Positions 1 through 11,460 of a stretch of 64,000 bases of DNA are shown one piece after another. The notes under the pieces were generated by a model. It was not told where the DNA came from. It saw only the letters and a program-made list of their open reading frames with translations, and made no database searches. This DNA is from Epiperipatus broadwayi (lineage: Eukaryota; Onychophora; Udeonychophora; Euonychophora; Peripatidae): NCBI GenBank assembly GCA_028023455.1, contig JAQFVV010000002.1, positions 31,687,725 through 31,751,724 of the forward strand, in the 5' to 3' direction. Every line of letters begins with the position of its first letter. The first letter of the stretch is position 1. A program made the translations under genes and the position numbers.

Positions 1-300
1 GTTTTAATAAGATGAACTAATGTCAAAATGAAGATCATATTTAATATGATAAGTAATTGATCATGTGATGTCCATCTGTCAAGTTGTTTTACATAGAATG
101 AATTGTGGATTAAATGTTATTTTCTATACCAGATCTTAGAAAAGACTGAAAATAAATTCTCATACATTTATTAAGTGATTGGGATCCATTTTGTCTCGAA
201 TTTTTATTGATTAATTGTTGTGTTTATGGATAATTGTAATATAAACACAAACATTTATATATTTATTAATAAAACAAATATACAATTCCATATTTAGATT
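1..300. other. AT-rich DNA, no feature
   Basis: No ORF, RNA gene or repeat is recognised here. It leads into the foldback repeat that starts near 301. Confidence 0.5.
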
Positions 301-531
301 ATATATAATGCTGCAATTTATCCACTACTTTGAATACTTTTTAGCAAAAACTATTTATTTTACCTAAATGCATACTACGTTTTGACTGTCCTGCAGTCTT
401 TTAAAAAAAAAGGAAATAAAGAGGCTCTGAAGAAGACTGCAGGACAGTTGAAACATAGTATGCATATAGGTACAATAAAAGGTTTTTGCTAAAAAGTGTT
501 CAAAGCAGTAGATAAATTGCATTTATATAAA
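301..531. repeat. Foldback (palindromic) repeat, family C relative
   Basis: Two arms of roughly 100 bp (about 301-404 and 425-531) are imperfect reverse complements. Both carry a 'GACTGTCCTGCAGTC'-type core and a 'TTTTTAGCAAAAA'-like tail. The right arm holds CTGAAGA at 427-433, a stem-loop GACTG/CAGTT, and GAAAC at 450-454, which is the layout of a hammerhead ribozyme core (CUGANGA, stem II, GAAA). Stem I does not pair well, so this copy is probably decayed. The motif recurs in better form at 55552-55849 and, decayed, near 58800. Confidence 0.65.
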
Positions 532-757
532 ATATTACAGCAAAATAAAGTGGTGAATTTGGTATATATAATTTTATACCATTGCCTGATACTAATGATA
601 TTTGTTGCCATGCAACTATAGAAAGAAGGAATGTTAGATGTCCTTCATAAATTTACCTACCATGTTCAGCTGAACTGTGACAGTTTGCCTCATGAGTAGG
701 TACAATGACACCTCTGCCTGTTTAACATTTTGCCTATCGCTGTTTTATTTCTAACAG

Positions 758-1054
758 CTTAACATGAAATGTCTCAGTGCTCAGCCATATAGTGGACAAT
801 GTGCCTGCTATAATTCAAGTATGACAGTCACTTTCTGTTCTTACCTACTTACCCCCAAATGGATTGACTATTTATGGTCAGATTCACATCCATACTGTGG
901 GCAATTCGATTTAATAAACCTCATCTATTGGCCCATTCTTACCATTGGAAGTACCTTATCTATTTATATATTCATTGATACCATGATGATGAATGCTCAG
1001 TTCAATCAAGATAAGATGGAATCTGGACTAGTCCATTATGTGAAGGGAAGATGA
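758..1054 (+). CDS. Probable 3'-terminal exon of a small membrane protein
   Basis: A pyrimidine-rich tract ending in 'TTTCTAACAG' gives a good splice acceptor with the AG at 756-757. The frame is then open for about 98 codons to a TGA at 1052-1054. The piece is Cys-rich at first (C-A-C-Y-N-S-S, then FCSY and HPYCGQF) and then has a hydrophobic stretch, from roughly LINLIYWPILT to IYIFI, that could be a transmembrane helix, followed by a short polar tail. An AATAAA at 1126-1131 is a suitable polyadenylation signal. The layout (Cys-rich loop, a YWP motif entering a final membrane helix, short tail) faintly recalls BK-channel beta subunits, but I do not recognise the family with confidence. Upstream exons would lie outside the window. 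The ATG at 764 need not be a start. Confidence 0.4.
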   Translation, partial: LNMKCLSAQPYSGQCACYNSSMTVTFCSYLLTPKWIDYLWSDSHPYCGQFDLINLIYWPILTIGSTLSIYIFIDTMMMNAQFNQDKMESGLVHYVKGR

Positions 1055-1125
1055 CCCACCAAAATATTTTATAAAAAAGTTAAGCTTGTCTTTGCTGTTT
1101 AGAAATGATCCAATTTATATATCTT

Positions 1126-1131
1126 AATAAA
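1126..1131 (+). promoter_or_regulatory. Polyadenylation signal AATAAA
   Basis: An AATAAA hexamer lies 72 bp after the stop of the exon ending at 1054. Such hexamers are common in AT-rich DNA. It counts only because of its position after a candidate terminal exon. Confidence 0.35.
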
Positions 1132-1921
1132 CACCAAACAAACATTTATCTATATTAAAATGAAATGAAAAAAACTAAAAAGTATTCTACAATGCTTAGA
1201 AAAAGGTTTACAAACTGATTATTATTTATTATTATTTCTTTCCTTAACTTCTTGTTGTTGTTATGATTATCCTATGAAGTAATTCCTCATATGGAAACAT
1301 AGAACTAGAATACTTTTTGTGACATTTGATCATGTATCATCTGTTTTACTCATCCCATAGAATTTTAAAGTTTCCAAATATCTTCATTTACTGTCCTTCT
1401 ACTAGTATTCTAATATACTTGTGTATCACTTTCTACATAGTATTCAATTTAAACTCACCATTGCAAAAGTTTTAATTTTTGTGGTAGGTGTCCTGTTTTC
1501 ATCCATCTCTGGATTGTTAGATAGGTTTTTCAAGGTTATATACCATAATTCTTTATTTTATATTACTGTTCATTATCGCACAAGCAAAATACCGTAAATT
1601 ACTGTTCAAATTTGCAAGTGTTTGTTTGTCTGCGTATCGAAGTAGTTTCTTCTTTATAACCTAATGCTAAGTGCACTTTTGGTAAAGTTTACCATAATCA
1701 AACCACCTTGATATACAAATGATCAAGTATTTGCAAATTTGAATTGCAAATACAAATAAAAAAATCAATATTTCATAAAGTATTATTATATTTTGGGGAT
1801 ATTGTAATATTACTTTTATAATATTTTTACTTAATGGGTTATCTGCTTACTTTCACATTCATATATATATATTATTTGATGTCTGTATTTTTTTCAAAGC
1901 AATACATGTAATTATATAATT
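1132..1921. other. AT-rich DNA, nothing recognised
   Basis: Noncoding by appearance. There are no ORFs above chance and no clear repeats apart from short AT runs. Confidence 0.5.
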
Positions 1922-2549
1922 GAATATTTGTAAATACAGAAATTAAATAATTAAAAATTTTATCCACTTAGGAGCACTTTCGATTATCCTAGTAATCTTT
2001 GTCAACTAAAAATTTGAAAGGCTAACCTTCCCACAATTCTGTGATCTTAACATTTGCTGCTTGCCTGTTAATTAAGTCATGTTTATATTTGTATAAAAAT
2101 TGTGTCATTTATAAATGGATATGTAGGTGTGGCAGTGAATATGTAGGTGAATCTAGATGTACATTGGAAAAAATAACTAAAGAGCATTTGCTATTATTAA
2201 ACAGGTTCAGAAAATTGAAACAAAATTGTATAGTAGATAATAATATCTCAGCAACTATTTTTTACGACCATAATAAGTCATATATTGATGGTTTTGACTT
2301 CAATTTCAATCATGTAAAAATATTGCAAATTGAAAAAAATAACAATAAAAGAAAAATAAAGGAAACTATGCTAATATATAAATATAAGCATGACTTAATT
2401 AACAGGCAAGCAGCAAACATTAAGATCATAGAATTTGGAGAAGGTTAGGCTTTCAAAGTTTTAGTTGACAAAGATTACTAGGATAATCAAAAGTGCTCCT
2501 AAGTGGATAAAATTTTTAATTATTTAATTACTGTATTTACAAATATTCA
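1922..2549. mobile_element. Penelope-like element remnant with inverted arms (P1)
   Basis: The outer about 175 bp on each side (1922-2095 and 2375-2549) are imperfect reverse complements, so the unit is a large hairpin. The right arm and centre read on the plus strand as the C-terminal part of a PLE protein (see 2101-2448), followed by its 3' flank. The left arm is the same 3' end inverted. Inverted, 5'-truncated partial copies are typical of Penelope-like retroelements. Just after the coding end, a small hairpin (GATTA/TAATC) is followed by GAAA in the left arm and CAAA in the right arm, echoing the core of a hammerhead ribozyme. Confidence 0.7.
2101..2448 (+). pseudogene. GIY-YIG endonuclease fragment of a Penelope-like element
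   Basis: Translation shows a GIY-YIG nuclease core: VIYKWIC, then CGSEYVGESRCTLEK and KEH, then a downstream block with FYDHNKS and ending KRKIKETMLIYKYKHDLINRQAAN. In PLEs this domain lies C-terminal to the reverse transcriptase and nicks target DNA. The YVG, the SRC arginine and the EH are still readable. No reverse transcriptase part is present, so this is a 3' fragment. It stays open to a TAG at 2446-2448. The same tail motif (INRQAAN) recurs in the fragment at 29640-30081. Confidence 0.75.
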
Positions 2550-4900
2550 ATGATATATATTGTAACAGAATAAAAAATGAATTTACAATGATAGTCACTA
2601 TAATTTATAATTAAATAAGGAAGACACTTATATATGAATAAGAATATGACAATATACATATCATACTTTAGTTAGGCGTCCATTTGTAACTAATTAAATA
2701 TAACACCATACCCATTTGCAATGATCATAAATATTAATTCCGTCATGCTAATAATGAGATAAATAAATTATCCCCTTTCTCAACACACAAAATAACAAAA
2801 TTAAAATTAATCACTGTCATCATTTATGATTTAAAATATTTCGATATTGGGAAGTCATTTGAACCAATAAAATATACTAGCCATTGTCATCAGATAAACT
2901 AATATTAGCTATAGCAACTGAATAAAATTACTGTGAAATAAATGGAGTGCATTACGCTTATCTCCAATAATAGGTTCTTTCAACAAAGAATCCTTCCCAT
3001 TCCTCTTTCTATATATATATAAGACCATTCATGGTCACACACACATTGGTGCAATTTATAACAACTTATAAAAAATGTCATATAAAGTTAATATTATTAA
3101 GTTGGAAAAGGGACTAAATCACTCTTTTATTCAGCTGAGCTAAGTACATGTGTTTTCCACAGGCACCACTAGATTGTTTTAAACCTAGATAAATCTTATC
3201 TGTCCATAGTGTACTGGGTTCAAACCCGTTCAGTTCATTCTTTACTACACATGACTTAGATGACTAACAAACAAAAAAATAATGACATACTTATATTTTA
3301 TCCATGTCAATAAAATTATAAGATCCCAATACCCTAAAATTTATATATCCAATACTCTAATAGATATTACCAGCTCAGTTTAAGTATATTGATGAACAGA
3401 TGCAAGTATACTCTTATTAATGGCTTCCAAACAAATATAGTGAAGACCATTACTTACATATATGGCCATTAAACCTAGTTACTTAATTTAATTATTTATC
3501 ATAATATAATGATGATGATGATGATCCCAGCCATAGCTTTTATAATGAACTCATAACAACAAATTTATTTTATTAGCATATAGGTTCCTTCTTAAAATCA
3601 TCTTATGTTAAACTAGGATTTAATTATAATACTCACTAGCATTTATATATGTTTATGGTTATTTACTCAAAATACTTTTATAGTTAAAACTATGATTCAA
3701 TCATCAATATTTACCAGTGATGATGAATGATCATCATGAATCTCACCACATGATATTCAACTTTTTATAAACCCCTATTTACTAAACCTATTAATTATTT
3801 TTAAGATTGAATTTAATGATTATTATTTATGCAGGGATGATGGTGATCATAACTCTTGGGCACAATATAATTTTAGCTTTTTATTATTAACCTCTAACTA
3901 TTAAAAAAAAACTTGGTTATATGTCAAGCATAATCCTTAAACATCCTTACATGTAAATCAATATCCTGTGCTTAACATTTACGAGTGATGATGATCAATT
4001 AAAACGATAGAATCAAGAGAAGAAAAAATATATATAATAATATTGATAATAATAACTTGGAAACCAAATATGGTATAACTACATTTATTAACACTCTTCT
4101 TTTTTTTTCTTAAATTAAATTACTAAATATACAATTGACTTTATTAAATATATAATTAAACAAAATATCTTAATACTATATGCGTAATCAACTAATTTAA
4201 TATATCTGCTTTTATTACACATATTTTGAAATAAGTTAGCTTAAAATGACATAAAAAAGATTCTATTGAATGGTTATTCAAGATTTTCCCTACTTATTAT
4301 ATTTCATAAAGGTAAATTCCATTTATATAATGTGTGTGTTTTTTCACTTTCATACATATGTGAAGCCTTGCTTTCTAATTTTCTACATTTAAATTAACTA
4401 TGCATAACCTATTTTTTGATGGGTTTGTATAAGCAGTCACACACACACACCCTGTGATATGTCAACATATATATTTAAACTGTGTACCCTTATATTATGG
4501 ATTAATACATAAATCACATACATAAAAAAAATATTATGCAACCTTGAGCAAAAATAAATTATAGCAAAAATAAACAATAATAAAAAAACATTGTCAAGCA
4601 CATATATATTGATAGGTTGCCTAATTATCACAATGAATAAAGAACAATAATAAAAAAACCATTTTAGTATTACAATGTATAATAAAAAAACAACAATAAT
4701 GAAAAACTAAGTTTAATGAATTTAAACTGTGTGTGTGTAATGTTATGTAGTATTGAGAATAACACAATCAACAAATAAACTCTTAATGTTTCTGTATCAA
4801 AAGGAAAAAATGCTTGACTTTAGAAATTAAAGTTTACTTTTAATAAGTAAGAATAAAAGATTTGTTAATTAAATTTCAAAGTTACCTGATGCATTTTTAT
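2550..4900. other. AT-rich intergenic DNA with small microsatellites
   Basis: No gene is seen. An (ATG)n run lies at about 3510-3525 and CA/GT runs lie near 4436 and 4725. A B-box-like 'GGGTTCAAACCCG' at about 3218-3230 may be a tRNA/SINE relic, but there is no A box. Confidence 0.4.
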
Positions 4901-5450
4901 TTCTTATTAATGTCCCAGGTTTAAATATCAGATGCTTTCCCAATTTATGGCTTCAACTAGTTGGTTTGCTTGTTCCTACCATTTTAAAAAGAGTTATTGC
5001 AGACACTTTAGATAAATGTGAAGAAAACTTTAAAAAAATTGATTTATATATTAATCTAGGTTTGCTTATATGGCTTTTCTACATCCTCTTTCTTCTTCTC
5101 TTTCTTCCTCTTCTCCCTCAATTCAAAGGTGATGATCCTTTAATTCTTCAACCGCTTCTTACGAGGCATCTCGTCGACATCTGACGTCACTCTAACTCTG
5201 CTAGTTCTTATGCTAAAATATTTGTTTGACAGGTATTGATTAGGTTTTTAAAAGTTCTGTAAGATGGTGCCCTCTTCCGAATTATTTTGCAAGTAAAAAA
5301 TCAAAAAAACCACATTTTAAACTAAACAAAGAAATAACCTTGTCAGTAATTGGTTGTCAGCCAGCTCTCAGCCAAAAAAGACATTCTGATTGGCTGGAAA
5401 GAACAAAGAAACTGCCTGATCAAAGAAAATAAAGAAAAACGCTGAGATTT
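4901..5450. other. Possible promoter-like stretch, unassigned
   Basis: Slightly richer in GC than its surroundings. It contains a palindromic cAMP-response-type site (5182-5189) and 'ATTGGC'/'CCAG' patches near 5390. A 72-codon ORF (4966-5184) with a hydrophobic Leu/Phe run overlaps it but has no recognisable homology. A first exon or promoter is possible but not demonstrated. Confidence 0.2.
5182..5189. promoter_or_regulatory. CRE-type palindrome TGACGTCA
   Basis: A perfect 8-bp TGACGTCA, the consensus for CREB/ATF bZIP factors. A single site in AT-rich DNA is suggestive only. No TATA box or clear transcript start is seen beside it. Confidence 0.25.
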
Positions 5451-8400
5451 TCATTTCGAATGCAATTTAAGTATTAAAAAAATATAATTTGAGAAATTAA
5501 ACTAGTTTTTTAAAAAATATACCAAAAAAACAAAATTATTTTCGAAAAATATTGAAGATTTTAGTAAAAATATTTAAGATTTAGCAAAAAGAAATCTTTA
5601 CTTTTCAATAACGTAAAATTGAAAAAAAGCATTTGCGTCAACACTTTTTTGTTTAAACATTCGCTTTATATTTGCCGAAATTGAATATATTTTATAATAA
5701 ATAAATAGCAATTTATTTTTGAAAGAACTTTTGTTCTCTTTCATAACCTGAAAAATTAGTAATATACTTTTTATAAACGTATCTGAGTTGAATTTAATAT
5801 TATAGGCGAATATGTTTTAACAATAGGCTTTGTCTTCAGTTTGTGAGTTGGCCAATTAAAAGATTTGATTTTTACCTCATACAACCAATAATATAATTAG
5901 CAGTTAAAGAGTTAATAGGCCAGGAGAGAAAAAAGAAGCCTCTCAGATAGCATATGTGGTTGGTTTTAAACTCGGCCATTCTTTGGTTATTATAGACCTA
6001 TGTATGAGTCCATAGATAGATCAGTGAGCTAACCCATAGATGCAAGGCATCAAGGAACAAGATAATGGCAAAATTAGCACAGCATCCTGATTGTTTCACA
6101 AACAGCCAAAATATATATAAGTACCATTTTATATTATATTAACAACTTCTTTTAAAGGATTCAATTTAAATCCATATCTTTAGACTAATTTTGTCGTGAA
6201 ATTATTTATATGGGCACACATCTTTTATGCTGATTTTAAAGCAAGAGTCATATTTTCTTTTTTAATTTTTAAAGAGAAAAAAAAATCAATAGCTCATACT
6301 AAGCTCAAAAAAAACAGATGAAAAACTGTTGCTAATTCTTTAACTTTTTTTAACTTTCTGCCCATTTTTTTTAACTTTAAAAGAACTGAATATTCGACCA
6401 AAAAAAAACTTTAACTTTTAACTGCTTATCTCTTTAAAGTTTAAAACAACTACATATTCAGACAAAAACTTTAAAAAAAACTCTTTTCTGAATATTGTTA
6501 ACTGACTGCCTTTCTTAATATTGTACCATTCTTTATATCTCAAATTTCTGATCAAAAAAAAAAATCTCCCCCAAAAATAACGGTGATTTTGGAGATAGCA
6601 GTCAAATCTCACACATAGACAGTCTCAAGTCATTAATAAGATTAATAATTATATTTATTCTGTCAAAGCATTTTCCTTTCTTCCTTGAGATAATCTAAGA
6701 TCCAGATAACATAAAAAAAAGCAGAGTTTGCAATCTATAGTCAATAGAAATGTGTAAAAAAATGTCCTATGTTTAAAACAGCTGCACTCTTATCATACTT
6801 GTGCCTAGTTTATCTATTAATCTCTGACACCATCCTTTCTAGCCTGTTTTATTTAAAAAAATAGACTAAATAACTGAATATATTATTTATTTAATAATAA
6901 GAAAATAATATATTAAATATCATTTCTTATTCTTTCTATTCACTACTGCCCATTAATCTATCATCTATATATAATACTTGCACCCATAAATCTATATATA
7001 TATTGTGCCCTTTTCTATAGGTCAGTAATAGTTCATAACAGTCAATTACTAAAAATTTAAAATTTTAGAATATGTTCTTTTAATACATTAATTATAGTTT
7101 GTCGATTATATTTTTAAAGTACAATTTGAGGTTAAAGCAAATACGTAGTATATAAAATTATAGCGAATTATTTAAAAATGGTTATGTAAAGCTTAAAATA
7201 TTGTTTCATATGGTTGTAAAAGCTGGCCATATTAAATAACACAGCTATAAATATTAAAAGTATATTTAAAAATTCGATTTTAATAGTTTAAAATGTATAA
7301 TTTAATAAATGCTATATTTAAATTTGTAATTATATTTAAATAGTCAAAATTAATATAATATATTTTAAAAATAAACTTTATGATGGTGAGAATTGTATTT
7401 AATTCTATATTTTCTAAATTGTTCTTCCAAATTTTTTATAATTATTTTATATAATATAATAAGTATATCAATTATATAAATCTAGGCAGAGAAATAGATT
7501 GAAAATCATCTGTCAAAGTTATTAATCATGTGACTTGTATACTAATACTTTCACACACATGCTTGTTTGTATTTTAAGTAACAAAGTTTAAAATATTTTA
7601 AAAGTTATATTATAGAATTGGATGGAATTGTCACCTAGCAAATAATAATAAATATTAAGTTAACTATCGTATAACATGCTTAAATGATGTAATAAAGACG
7701 AATACATTCATAATATAAAAATTAAATATTTTATTTAAATAAAAATAGATAAATTGAATATTAAGAAATGGAATAAGTTATAAAATGTTATTTTAATAGT
7801 TATTTTAAAAGATTAAATGATTTAAATAAAGTTATAATTGAATTAAAAGTGGTATTTTAAATAATATTTTAAGTTCATTACGTCATAATTTCTAATTTTG
7901 AAATTCAATTCTACTATAAACTAAAAATATGTAAATTTGTTCTCAAGTTAAAGTAAGAATTAACCAATAGGAATAGGTATTCTTACAGACTATAAATATC
8001 GTTGTAACTAAGTTATTGGGGGAGATTAATAATGTAGTGAAACTGGAGAAAGGTAAATTATAACTATCAAAAAGATAGTATTTTTAAAATTTTTATTTTA
8101 GTCAATTTTTTTTGGTACTTTCTTATCATTTATTTTGCAAAAACTAATTGATAATTTTAAAGAAGTATTTTGCAAAAGGAAAGTTTAAAAAAAAATTATA
8201 TATTTAGAAACTTCGTGGAAATAATTTTCTAATTTTTTAAAGTACTTACCAGTCGTATTTTATCTAAAAGTTTAACCTAAACTTCGCAATAAAAAATGGA
8301 TATACTACAAAATAAAATGGATATAAATTGTAATACTGTAAAAATGTTGGAATATTTATTGATACAGCTTTATTAATATTTCACCGAAGAACTGTTTTGG

Positions 8401-8570
8401 TACATAAAAACCACAGCTTGGACATTATACTGAAACGGAAACCTCCAATCCCTTTTCGTTTCACCATCAACCTAATGACCTACTCATCTGAACTAGTTTT
8501 GAACCTATCTTAAATGTAAAAATGTTATATATAAGTCGAGCGGGAAAACTTTGCTATAATGGCCGCTTGA
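5451..8570. other. AT-rich intergenic DNA, nothing recognised
   Basis: Dense A and T runs without ORFs of note, RNA genes or obvious repeats. The ORF at 6418-6612 (minus) looks like a chance opening. Confidence 0.5.
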
Positions 8571-8577
8571 ATTGCAT

Positions 8578-8740
8578 CATCCATTTACATACGAAACACG
8601 CTATAATTAGACAGGTTTGATAAAATTATAGCGGAGAAATGCTCATAATTTATTATAAAATGTTTTATTAATTTTCAGTCAATTCTTAATTATATTCGCT
8701 ATTATTTCGTATGTGGATGGATAATTTAAACCTTGGAATA
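8578..8740. repeat. Short inverted-repeat unit (MITE-like)
   Basis: A stretch near 8578-8612, containing 'CATCCATTTACATACGAAA', reappears inverted near 8690-8735 as 'TTTCGTATGTGGATGGAT'. The arms are about 33 bp around an 80 bp centre. The terminal motif matches no superfamily I know, so it is called only as a small inverted-repeat element. Confidence 0.4.
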
Positions 8741-9206
8741 ATGGCAAAATGATTTGTATATATATTTAAGTTTAAATAAAGAAGATATAATGTAAAACAT
8801 TTTCTTTAAAACATATTTAACGGTTTTCTGATTTAATGTTTTACATATATAAATAAAACTAAAGTATTTTCTTTAAATTTGCTTTTTTTTTTATTATGAA
8901 CAAATAATATTGTAAAAACAAATATGTTAAAAGTTATTTGTTTCGGTAAAATAAAAATCATCCGTTTGTAATTAAAAATGAGAATTTTGTGTAGACAAGA
9001 TATCAGTTAGTGACTGCACCCCGGGTAAAAAGTAAAATCTAGTTTACTGATTGATTTTTGTTTGCAACAAAAGACTTTATCATTAAATCAGAATACCGTT
9101 CCTTCTGCTAAGCTTTAACATTCTTTAACACTTAAAAAGGAATTTAATTAATGAAACTGAATCAAATTATATAATTTATATATTTTAATAATTTTAAGTA
9201 ATTAAA
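8741..9206. other. AT-rich DNA, nothing recognised
   Basis: No feature seen. Confidence 0.5.
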
Positions 9207-9670
9207 TGTAACACCTCGGAGACGTTATCTGTTGTAGAAATTGGATTATATTATTTTGTTTAATTAAAAGTCAATTGGTCCCGAGGCTAATGAAATTCCA
9301 AAAAGGTGTTAAAGTTTAGTCGAAATGTATAAATAGGGCTTATTTTAAGCGGGAAGATATACTCCATCTTGCTTTTGAAGAGCTATTATTATCCAAGTTA
9401 TAAATTGTTTAACTTTATCATGTCTGACTAAAGTCAGGCAAAATTTTGATGCCGTTCCCGTGATGGAACGCCGAGTTCAGTCCATCAAATGCCGAAGCAA
9501 CAACCAAAAAGCTTATACCAAATAAAAGATGTCATAAGCCACTAAAAGGGACTTGCCGTCGTTCCAACACCATTTTAAATTGTCTCGCAACTGAACAAGA
9601 ACATGCCATAAGCCGCCAAAGAACTCACCTTCGTTCCAGCTCGAATCTATCCAGTCCAGCTATAGAACTG
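9207..9670 (+). mobile_element. Possible LTR remnant (GC-richer island)
   Basis: Starts TGTAACACCTCGG, a common LTR 5' form. It has a TATAAATA box at about 9328 and an AATAAA at about 9521, and is clearly richer in GC than its flanks. Two imperfect direct repeats ('CATAAGCC...CGTTCCA') lie at about 9531-9575 and 9605-9645. No second copy or coding region is in the window, so the LTR label rests on layout alone. Confidence 0.3.
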
Positions 9671-10400
9671 ATATAATATTATTTAAAATAGCAGAGCTCT
9701 GTGAATTTCAAAAACAATCATGATTTCTTCAAAAACAGGTTAGCTAACCATATTATCGAAATGTCTTTCTAAATTGTTTTTCAAATAATCTTTAAATTCT
9801 ATAATATGAAATACTTTTGTAAATTTCTGTGTTAATTAATGATTTGCTATATAATTTAATCACTGCAGTTATATTTTGCTTTTCTTTTGCTTATTTTTAA
9901 TTATTATTAGTTGTGCCTATGTTTCGAAATGGCGTGCATTTAATTATAGAATATGTTTTTAAACATATAAATTTAACATCTTCATATTATTATTTATATA
10001 GCATCATTTCGTGCGCTGTTTCAAAACCCAAATTCATATTTTGTCATTTAATAAATTAATTAATATAAATATAAAATGTGGCTTTTCAACCTTTAATTAT
10101 TATATTACTAAAGATTAAACTAGCCTGGGGTGCAATCATAAGTATATTTTTTTAGTAAAGTATTCGTAAGTCCCTTATTAAATATACTTTTCCTCCTTTT
10201 TAAAAGTTTAGTCATTATAGATAACTAAAGAGATTGAACGGGATAAAGTAAAGTTTGTATATATTCCCATCAGTAGCATATACATATTTCTCATGCTACA
10301 GAAGAGTTGGCTCTTTTGATCAAGCTGATAAACTTGTGTTCATTTAATATGTGATATTTCATTTATAATATCCTTCGGCTTGGCGGATGTGAAACGTATT
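9671..10400. other. AT-rich DNA, nothing recognised
   Basis: No ORF or repeat recognised. Confidence 0.45.
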
Positions 10401-10790
10401 AATATTTTTCTCGTTGTGCTGTTTTATATATAAGATGGAGCCACAGTGTTGCCTGCACATCTTCTCTTATAGGGTAGTGCAGTAGCAAAGTCTGAGCTAT
10501 GGGCCAGATTAGCACGTAAGTCCCCCGCTTCTTATGAACCAAATAAAGTTTCCCTTTTGCAGCTTGACGATCGGTTATTGGGTAAACCGTTGTTTGTCAC
10601 AAAAACCCTAAAACTATTCTTCCATCCGCAGAGCCACTTTATTATTATATTTTACTTGTGCCTAGCGTATTAGTAAAATCGTTATAGCCAACTCTCCCTC
10701 CCTAATATGCAGTCTTCGGCGTTGATCCGAAGCAATCTTGAAAAACCCGTTCGATCTAAAGCTATCTGGGACGCTTTAAAAGCCCATAGT
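10401..10790 (+). other. GC-richer island with promoter and poly(A) motifs, unassigned
   Basis: TATATATAA at about 10425, a GC-richer segment, then AATAAA at about 10542. This could be a solo LTR (U3 TATA, R, poly(A)) or a short noncoding transcript. No paired copy is present in the window and no protein is encoded. Confidence 0.25.
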
Positions 10791-11230
10791 TAATATAAAT
10801 TTATTATAATTAAGACGTATTATTAAGCTTCACTCCAGACTTGGTTTGATTTCACGAACAATAGCCACTCGAACTGATGATGAAAGGGCATAACTGGTAA
10901 AAGTTAATGTAGTGATTAGTTATATAGTAGGGCTATTTGTTTCCATTAAATAATATTGGATCAATTAAATAATAGCCAACGTATCAATTATTGTTTAAAT
11001 GGCCTAGAGTAATGTTACTTTATAAATAAAATGCCTGCGTGCATTTGCCAACAATTGTCAATAAATATATTTTAATTCATCATATATCAGTTTCTGTCTC
11101 ATTATTAAATCAATCCAATTCACTAATTTCCCATAGCTATTTCATTAGTAAAACCCTATTAACTAATTATCTTAGATTTTATCTTTGAAATGTCTTTAGT
11201 GTTTAAGTTGTTTATATAGATGTTTAAGTC
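10791..11230. other. AT-rich DNA, nothing recognised
   Basis: No feature seen. Confidence 0.45.
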
Positions 11231-11249
11231 CATGAGTCTTTTGTTTCTT

Positions 11250-11460
11250 TGATTTGCTAGTGGGCCGGATTAAGAATTAATTCTCGTGGGCCATCATTGT
11301 TATGTTGTCCATTAGGTGTTTGATCTGGGGCTTGGAGAGTGGGTTCGAATCCAGGCTGGTCCCTGACCAAAATCTCGGGCTCGACTGGGTTTGAAGTACA
11401 TTTTATGAGTTCCAGCTCGTGTTAGATGGATAAGCATATTTTGACCGGCACAATACGGAG
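11250..11460 (+). repeat. Possible tRNA-derived SINE relic
   Basis: A GC-richer patch contains 'GTGGGTTCGAATCCAGG' near 11340, a near-consensus Pol III B box (T-arm like). It is preceded by a weak D-arm-like segment about 40-50 bp upstream. It does not fold as a complete tRNA by eye, so a decayed SINE head is more likely than a tRNA gene. Confidence 0.3.

Noticed and set aside
11250-11460. Candidate tRNA gene
   Set aside because: Only the T-arm-like B box is convincing. The acceptor stem and anticodon arm do not form.
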